The notes below the pieces were generated by a model. The model was not told the DNA's origin, ran no database searches, and was given only the letters and a program-made list of their open reading frames with translations. The position numbers were made by a program, and so were the translations under genes. 9,626 bases of DNA, taken from the NCBI GenBank assembly GCA_030453055.1, contig JAKDLC010000058.1, positions 1 through 9,626 of the forward strand. Direction: 5' to 3'. The DNA is from Nitrosospira sp. (GTDB lineage Bacteria > Pseudomonadota > Gammaproteobacteria > Burkholderiales > Nitrosomonadaceae). Below, one piece after another: positions 5,886 through 9,626 of the stretch. Positions within the stretch are counted from its first letter, which is position 1, and each line of letters starts with the position of its first letter.

Positions 5886-6869
5886 TTACGGCATGACGTG
5901 CCAGCGAGTCGACATACCGGCCATCATGTGATCATCGACATGGCAGTGCAGAAGCCAGTGGCCGGGCGAGCGCGGGACCATGTCGACCGAAGCCATGCTT
6001 GCGGGTAGCACTTCAATCACGTCGGTGCGGCGTCCGTGATCCAGCACCGTCTGCCCATGCCAGTGCACGGTATGATTGTCCGTCTCGTTGCCCAGTGCAA
6101 CCACATGCCAGCGGACGCGCTCGCCCAGGCGGGTTTTATAGCCTTCCAGATTGCCAAAAATGCGGCCATTGATCGTATGCTTCATCCCGCTCTCTTCTCC
6201 ATTCTCTTCGTTGAAAATCATGAATAGCGAGGTGAATTCCTGATCCACGTCGCGCGGGGCCGGATTGGCGTCGGAACGCGCCATGCCTTGGCGCGTGACC
6301 ACGATAGTGCCTATCAGCCCGAGATTCGCTTCTTCCTCTTCCATTACATGGGAATGGTAGAGCCAGACGATCGACGAGGGATCCGCCGGCCCGGGGCCGG
6401 CGTCTGCATCCACCACCCAGGTGTAAGTGTATGCCTTGCCCGGCGCTACGCTCGCCCCTGCGCCGGTTCCATCCGCGCCTTCGTTGTCTTTGTCGTAGAG
6501 CATTCCGTGCGGATGCATGGAAAGCGGCCGGTCGGTCTTGTTCAGAAAATGAATCTTGAGCGTGTCTCCGACCACGGCGCGAAGCTCGGGCCCCAGAATC
6601 CCCATCCATTCAGGCTGCGCCAATGGCCTGGTATAGCTGCCGTCCGTATATCCGATATAGCGGTATTTGACGTATGTCGGCGTCTTCCCCCACACGCCGA
6701 GGCCGGCATCGGGCTTGATCAGGTTTCGTCCCGAAGGGGCGTAATTCCATGGCGCCTTTTCCGCCGCGATCCAGTACTCCCTCACCGCCGCCTGTGCGGA
6801 AATCGACACCCCACAGCCCATTACAAAAGCTATCAGGGCGAAAATTCTTCCCGCACGAACAAAACTCAT
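5886..6869 (-). CDS. Secreted two-domain multicopper oxidase (type B, laccase-like)
   Basis: The 327-residue protein starts with a signal peptide (basic SFVRAGR, hydrophobic IFALIAFVMGCGVSIS, likely cut after AQA at ~27), so it acts in the periplasm or outside. Two cupredoxin domains carry the eight trinuclear-copper histidines: HPHG (His119, 121), HSH (172, 174), HWH (269, 271) and HCH (308, 310). Type-1 copper ligands are all in domain 2: His266, Cys309, His314 and Met319. Domain 1 has HSH instead of HCH and so no blue copper; this is the type-B arrangement, active as a homotrimer in known members. It likely couples oxidation of Cu(I), Fe(II) or a small phenol to O2 reduction. The ATG at 6869 has GGAGG upstream and is preferred to one 30 codons earlier. 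It follows the DUF2325 gene by 13 bp. FVMGC could be a weak lipobox. Confidence 0.92.
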   Translation of the reverse strand: MSFVRAGRIFALIAFVMGCGVSISAQAAVREYWIAAEKAPWNYAPSGRNLIKPDAGLGVWGKTPTYVKYRYIGYTDGSYTRPLAQPEWMGILGPELRAVVGDTLKIHFLNKTDRPLSMHPHGMLYDKDNEGADGTGAGASVAPGKAYTYTWVVDADAGPGPADPSSIVWLYHSHVMEEEEANLGLIGTIVVTRQGMARSDANPAPRDVDQEFTSLFMIFNEENGEESGMKHTINGRIFGNLEGYKTRLGERVRWHVVALGNETDNHTVHWHGQTVLDHGRRTDVIEVLPASMASVDMVPRSPGHWLLHCHVDDHMMAGMSTRWHVMP

Positions 6870-6882
6870 ATTTGCCTCCAGA

Positions 6883-7872
6883 TTACGACGCGGCCAACGC
6901 AGCCAACGTCTCCACCCCCTTGCGAAAAGTGGGCAAATTCGAACGATCGAGCAACACACAGGCTTTGCCGGAACGCTTGCAGTAGCGCTTCACGGCAAAA
7001 TAAGCGTCATGATTTACGCAATCGGCCGGACAGACCACCATATCGGCGCAGTCAAACAGCGTAGACAGAATGTCCGCATCGTTCTTCAAACCGCTGCGAT
7101 AGATCAGCAAACTGCCGCCTGAAGTCTCCACCAGGCGACGGTATTCCGGGTACAGTTTGGCGCGCCCGCCCACGCACAGGATGCAACGGCCCGCAAGATC
7201 GAGATTAGCACAAGCGCGCACTCGCGTCTCGTCACCAGCATTGGGATCCGATGTTTTGCAATCCGACCCGATACGATCCGGCTTATTGCACCCCGTCTTG
7301 TGCGCTGCAATGGATGCTGCGACAAGCGCGCCAGGTGCCTTGATCAGCGGAATCCAATCCGTCTCGTGCGCGATGCGAGCCTTGGCATCGGCGAGTTCGC
7401 GCTCCAGCAAATCGATGCGCTTCAACAGCGCTTGTTGCCTGTCGGTCGATTCCCGTTCGGTAACACCGGGCGCCGCCCCTTGCAAACGCGGCAAACGCGG
7501 CAAACGCGGCAAGCGCGCCGTCTTCGTCAGACCCGTGGGTTTCAGTAAAAAGGGTTTGCCATGAGTCTTTAAAAACTGCTTGATGATGGGGCCGAATTTC
7601 TTTTCCAGCAACATCTGGATACGGCCGGAGAAAGCGTTCAGGAAGCCATGGGAATCATGGGAATCATGGGAATCATGGGAGTCATGGGAGTCATGGCGTA
7701 GGGTAGCGCTGACAACGTCACGTATAGGACCATGTGGCAAATGAGCGGATAGGGAAGCCGCCGTGGATTCCGCACCATGCAGACAAGCCAGGAAAATCTC
7801 GTCCGCGGGAGGTGTTTGCGCAATCAGAAAAGGGGGGGCAATGCTCGAAGGCGCTTTCTTGATTCGTTTCAC
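6883..7872 (-). CDS. DUF2325 domain protein with HDS and RLP tandem repeats
   Basis: The 329-residue protein has a C-terminal DUF2325 domain (~228-325): CILCVGGRAKLYPEYR, then DCADMVVCPADCVNHDAYFAVKRYCKRSGKACVLL. The family function is not established; here the domain has Cys230, 233, 275, 281, 285, 298 and 305 and could bind metal. The HDGG motif I recall for the family is absent. Before it, 142-172 looks like a coiled coil. The N-terminal half is low in complexity, with five HDS units from His60 to His75 and an RLP run (119-130), each encoded by a 9-bp tandem repeat. Translation starts at GTG 7872, with AGGAG eight bases upstream and an in-frame stop just before it. It is cytoplasmic by appearance and forms an operon with the oxidase 13 bp downstream. 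Confidence 0.85.
   Translation of the reverse strand: MKRIKKAPSSIAPPFLIAQTPPADEIFLACLHGAESTAASLSAHLPHGPIRDVVSATLRHDSHDSHDSHDSHDSHGFLNAFSGRIQMLLEKKFGPIIKQFLKTHGKPFLLKPTGLTKTARLPRLPRLPRLQGAAPGVTERESTDRQQALLKRIDLLERELADAKARIAHETDWIPLIKAPGALVAASIAAHKTGCNKPDRIGSDCKTSDPNAGDETRVRACANLDLAGRCILCVGGRAKLYPEYRRLVETSGGSLLIYRSGLKNDADILSTLFDCADMVVCPADCVNHDAYFAVKRYCKRSGKACVLLDRSNLPTFRKGVETLAALAAS
7483..7518. repeat. 9-bp tandem repeat encoding RLP units
   Basis: Three exact plus-strand copies of CAAACGCGG (7483-7509) are followed by a degenerate copy starting CAAGCGCG. On the coding strand these give RLPRLPRLP in the DUF2325 gene. The unit is a multiple of three, so copy-number change keeps the frame. Confidence 0.9.
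7647..7696. repeat. 9-bp tandem repeat encoding His-Asp-Ser units
   Basis: Five 9-bp units (three CATGGGAAT and two CATGGGAGT) and a partial sixth run head to tail. On the coding strand they give HDSHDSHDSHDSHDSH in the DUF2325 gene. Near-identity of neighbouring units suggests recent slippage expansion; the frame is preserved. Confidence 0.92.
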
Positions 7873-7935
7873 AGCCTATGCTCCTGACAAGTCAGATAAA
7901 AAAGCTGGCTTGCCCAAGATGGCTGGCTGGCTATT

Positions 7936-7998
7936 CCGCTGGCGTAAACCTGCCGTATTACGGTATGGGACCCACGGGACCCGGTGCTACGCCAGCGG
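7936..7998. repeat. 63-bp cruciform-like palindrome after bfr
   Basis: CCGCTGGCGTA (7936-7946) and TACGCCAGCGG (7988-7998) are exact inverted copies. Inside lie a second perfect palindrome, CCGTATTACGG (7953-7963), and GGGACCC twice (7968-7982). It begins 10 bp after the bfr stop and precedes the DUF2325 start, so it may end or attenuate the hemP-bfd-bfr transcript. There is no T run right after it, so a classical terminator is not shown. Confidence 0.6.
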
Positions 7999-8008
7999 CA
8001 GCGAATAT

Positions 8009-8473
8009 TTACATCTGGCTCTGCAGCCAGTTCTGAACACCGACTTTCTGCATTACCTCCAGCTGGGTTTCCAACCAGTCGATATGCTCCTCGGTATCCG
8101 TCAGATTGTCCTCGAAAATCTCCCGCGACACATAATCCTTGGCGGTTTCGCACGCAGCAATGGCGGCGAGCAAAGTCTCGCGGGAAGCCATTTCAAGCTT
8201 GAGATCGCAAGAAACGCACTCTTCCACCTTTTCACCGATCATAAGCTTGCCAAGCTCTTGCAGATTGGGCAGCCCTTCCAGAAACAGGATACGCTCGATC
8301 AGCGCATCGGCATGCTTCATTTCCTCAATGGATTCGTCGTATTCATGCTTGCCCAGGCTGTTGAATCCCCAGCTTTTATACATGCGGGCATGAAGAAAAT
8401 ACTGATTGATCGCCGTCAACTCATGCTGCAGTTGGCGGTTCAGCCACTGGATGATGTCTGCATTGCTTTTCAT
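8009..8473 (-). CDS. bfr: Bacterioferritin
   Basis: The 154-residue haem-containing iron-storage protein assembles as a 24-mer shell in the cytoplasm and oxidises Fe(II) at a diiron centre. Numbering matches classical bacterioferritins: Glu18 in QHELTAINQY, Tyr25, Glu51 and His54 in IEEMKHADALIERILFLEG, Glu94 in LKLEM and His130 in TEEHIDWLE. Met52 is the haem ligand shared between two subunits. The position of the ferroxidase ligand Glu127 reads Thr127 (DTEEH), so the centre may differ or use Glu128. The ATG at 8473 has GAGGAGG upstream. It follows bfd by 40 bp in a hemP-bfd-bfr operon; Bfd would donate the electrons that release stored iron. Confidence 0.95.
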   Translation of the reverse strand: MKSNADIIQWLNRQLQHELTAINQYFLHARMYKSWGFNSLGKHEYDESIEEMKHADALIERILFLEGLPNLQELGKLMIGEKVEECVSCDLKLEMASRETLLAAIAACETAKDYVSREIFEDNLTDTEEHIDWLETQLEVMQKVGVQNWLQSQM

Positions 8474-8513
8474 GTTTGCCTCCTCAGGCGAGATCTCGTA
8501 TAAACGAGTGGGT

Positions 8514-8708
8514 TTATGTGGAATGGCGTTGCGCCACGGTTTTCTGCATCAGTGCTTGTTCCAGCACCTCCTTCGCGTGGCAGGCACATATTCCACACTG
8601 CTCGCTCACGCCCAGGCAGGTTTTCAAATCCCGCATCCGGTCAGCGCCCCGGTGGACAGCATCGCGGATCGCGGTATCGGTTATACCTTTGCAGACACAA
8701 ATATACAT
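8514..8708 (-). CDS. bfd: Bacterioferritin-associated ferredoxin, [2Fe-2S]
   Basis: The 64-residue protein has the Bfd cluster ligands Cys4, Cys6 (MYICVCKGIT) and Cys38, Cys41 (SEQCGICACHA) at family spacing. It docks on bacterioferritin and passes electrons to its haem so that stored Fe(III) leaves as Fe(II). Cys31 and Cys43 are additional cysteines. The ribosome site before the ATG is weak (GAGA), so translation may depend on the upstream hemP reading, whose stop is 39 bp away. The direct bfd-bfr pairing supports the call. Confidence 0.94.
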   Translation of the reverse strand: MYICVCKGITDTAIRDAVHRGADRMRDLKTCLGVSEQCGICACHAKEVLEQALMQKTVAQRHST

Positions 8709-8747
8709 GATAAGCGTCTCAAATCCAATATTTATCCAACATTTCCA

Positions 8748-8933
8748 CTACTTGGTCAAAATCAGCTTGCCGTTGCGGGTACGCCGCAGCCGGTATTGCT
8801 CGCCATGATGCTGAATGAAAACCTCGTCTCCGTGCCGAAACAAGGTATCGCTATAAATTCGCTCGTTCTGCTCCAGCATGCCAAAGCTTCTTTGATTAAC
8901 ATCGACTTCCGGAACTGCAATTGACTTATCCAT
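8748..8933 (-). CDS. hemP: HemP-family haemin uptake protein
   Basis: The 61-residue protein ends with EVFIQHHGEQYRLRRTRNGKLILTK-type sequence (given here in part: QYRLRRTRNGKLILTK), the hallmark of the HemP family. In Burkholderia and Bordetella relatives HemP is needed for induction of haem uptake genes; in this window no TonB-dependent haem receptor is present. A ribosome site (AAGGGG) lies eight bases before the ATG. It is the first gene of hemP-bfd-bfr and the nearest to the Fur-type promoter at 8953-9000. The N-terminal ~30 residues are not conserved in a way I recognise. Confidence 0.88.
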   Translation of the reverse strand: MDKSIAVPEVDVNQRSFGMLEQNERIYSDTLFRHGDEVFIQHHGEQYRLRRTRNGKLILTK

Positions 8934-8952
8934 TTTGGCCCCTTCTGCGATT

Positions 8953-8971
8953 ATTAATGAGAATGATTCGT
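8953..8971 (-). promoter_or_regulatory. Fur box upstream of hemP
   Basis: ATTAATGAGAATGATTCGT matches the 19-bp Fur consensus GATAATGATAATCATTATC at 12 positions, with the core AATGAGAATGATT matching 11 of 13. It lies directly downstream of the -10 box, over the expected transcription start, where bound Fur-iron would block transcription. It implies expression of hemP-bfd-bfr when iron is scarce. Confidence 0.75.
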
Positions 8972-8972
8972 A

Positions 8973-9000
8973 ATTATATTCGCTTTCGGGAGAAATGCAA
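8973..9000 (-). promoter_or_regulatory. Sigma70-type promoter for hemP-bfd-bfr
   Basis: Reading the minus strand, TTGCAT (8995-9000) and a perfect TATAAT (8973-8978) are separated by 16 bases. Transcription would start near 8966, inside the Fur box, leaving a leader of about 33 bases before the hemP ATG. Confidence 0.75.
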
Positions 9001-9067
9001 GGGCTTAGTAAAAATATTTCTCGGGGGGATTAGAGGATGGGGGACGCGGCGGTGACGGACCGGCGCG

Positions 9068-9394
9068 TTACTCGGGGGGAGGGTCTTCGGAGGACAGCTT
9101 TTGCGGGGTCAGACGGTAGCCCATCGCCTGCATAATGGCGTTCACGCTGCCAAATTGCGGGTTGCCATTCTCCGAAAGGGCTTTCTGCACACCCTTCCGG
9201 CTTAGGCCGGAGGCTTCTGCCACCCGGCTTACTCCTTTAACGCGGCTCACCACGCGCAAGGAGGCCATCAGAGAAGCGGTATCGCCGCTCTCGGCATATT
9301 CATCAAAGAGGACGGAAACATAGTCGTCCACTTCATCGGGATGATTACGTAGGTATTCTTCTTCAACCTCACTGATCGTTCTATAGTTTCTCAT
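9068..9394 (-). CDS. Putative addiction-module antidote protein (HigA-like, TIGR02684 type)
   Basis: The 108-residue protein has an N-terminal segment EVEEEYLRNHPDEVDDYVSVLFDEYAESGDTASLMASLRVVSRVKG typical of this antidote family (quoted in parts: EEEYLRNHPDEVDDY, SGDTASLMASLRVV). A Cro/CI-like helix-turn-helix follows, GVSRVAEASGLSRKGVQKALSENGNPQFGSV (key parts VAEASGLSRKGVQKAL). Such proteins bind a RelE/HigB-like toxin encoded just upstream and repress their own operon. Here the upstream frame still overlaps this start by 14 bp but contains only the toxin's tail, so the antidote looks orphaned. AAGGAG lies ten bases before the ATG. The C-terminus is short and proline-rich (SSEDPPPE). Confidence 0.88.
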   Translation of the reverse strand: MRNYRTISEVEEEYLRNHPDEVDDYVSVLFDEYAESGDTASLMASLRVVSRVKGVSRVAEASGLSRKGVQKALSENGNPQFGSVNAIMQAMGYRLTPQKLSSEDPPPE

Positions 9395-9455
9395 GGCTGA
9401 GATACTCCTTCCAATAGACTTTCGCCCGTTGAATGTCGTTGCTTTGACTTCCCTT
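9381..9455 (-). pseudogene. Remnant of a HigB/RelE-like toxin gene (last ~24 codons)
   Basis: In the frame that overlaps the antidote start, the reading KGSQSNDIQRAKVYWKEYL and then SHEKL, stop at 9381, matches the usual end of the TIGR02683 toxin family (…GGDKSSQ..DI.RAK.Y..EY, from memory). Upstream of the lysine codon at 9453-9455 the translation (…PARPRRV) no longer resembles the family and no toxin body precedes it. The gene order and overlap are those of an intact toxin-antidote pair, so the rest was probably lost by deletion or replacement with the junction near 9456. Confidence 0.65.
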
Positions 9456-9513
9456 AACGCGCCGAGGTCGAGCAGGCAAGCATCGAGCCTGCGGGTCTAA
9501 TCCGGCAACCGCA

Positions 9514-9626
9514 TCAGTCGCGGTTCCAGCTTGCCGCCAGGCGTACCACTTCCTCAAGCATATCGACGGCAGCGTCAGCCGGAGTCCGGCCCTTCAGCGC
9601 CCCATGCTTGTGTAGCAGAAACATAA
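9514..9626 (-). CDS. C-terminal end of an unidentified gene, partial
   Basis: The frame enters from the right edge and stops at 9514, giving 37 residues including HGALKGRTPADAAVDMLEEV and VRLAASWNRD. GALKGRTPADA resembles a turn seen in some antitoxins of the Xre/MbcA group and also in ends of transposases; neither can be decided from this piece. It ends 58 bp before the toxin remnant begins. An internal ATG at 9624 could be a start, but no upstream sequence is available to judge. Confidence 0.35.
   Translation of the reverse strand, partial: MFLLHKHGALKGRTPADAAVDMLEEVVRLAASWNRD

Noticed and set aside
6288..7064. 258-codon open frame on the plus strand
   Set aside because: It lies opposite the multicopper oxidase, whose copper motifs fix the real strand; it is a GC-rich shadow frame.
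7483..7696. CRISPR array
   Set aside because: The repeats are 9-bp units head to tail with no spacers, inside a coding frame.
7763..8503. 246-codon open frame on the plus strand
   Set aside because: It is antisense to bfr and the start of the DUF2325 gene, both of which have clear family motifs and ribosome sites; its translation resembles nothing.
1..9626. tRNA or rRNA genes
   Set aside because: No cloverleaf with a T-loop signature or rRNA-like segment was seen on either strand.

Overview
The window looks like chromosomal DNA of a betaproteobacterium, most likely an ammonia oxidiser of the Nitrosospira/Nitrosomonas group. That placement is an inference from remembered resemblance: the LuxI-type synthase, the two-domain multicopper oxidase, and the hemP-bfd-bfr order all fit, but no search was possible. 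Almost every gene is on the minus strand. The exceptions are a peroxiredoxin and a ferritin-like gene at about 2.3-3.5 kb.

Layout. 1-1805 (-): most of an acyl-AMP ligase carrying an acyl-carrier domain at its N-terminus, cut by the left edge. 1806-2307: gene-free, with a 100-bp inverted repeat and a 169-bp fold-back (MITE-like) element. 2308-3494 (+): 2-Cys peroxiredoxin, then a ferritin-like protein. 3543-4172 (-): two small unrecognised genes, the upstream one ending at a run of nine A. 4173-4509: dispersed REP-like palindromes. 4510-5584 (-): an acyl-homoserine-lactone synthase (luxI type) broken by a one-base frameshift, translationally coupled to a receiver-like protein. 5585-5885: a good lux box, a second perfect palindrome and another REP-like copy. 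5886-7872 (-): a secreted type-B two-domain multicopper oxidase preceded by a DUF2325 protein with two in-frame 9-bp tandem repeats. 8009-8933 (-): hemP-bfd-bfr behind a strong promoter overlapped by a Fur box. 9068-9626 (-): an antitoxin-type regulator overlapping the tail of a destroyed toxin gene, and the end of an unidentified gene at the right edge.

How the genes fit together. The right half is an iron/copper homeostasis block. HemP, Bfd and Bfr handle haem uptake, iron release and iron storage under one Fur-type switch. The DUF2325-oxidase pair lies in the same direction just downstream. The peroxiredoxin and second ferritin-like protein form a peroxide/iron defence pair. The luxI locus would be a self-inducing quorum-sensing signal gene if it were intact. 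As the sequence stands it encodes two fragments, and no luxR-type receptor is in the window. The toxin remnant and repeat elements show that the intergenic regions have been remodelled by recombination or mobile DNA.
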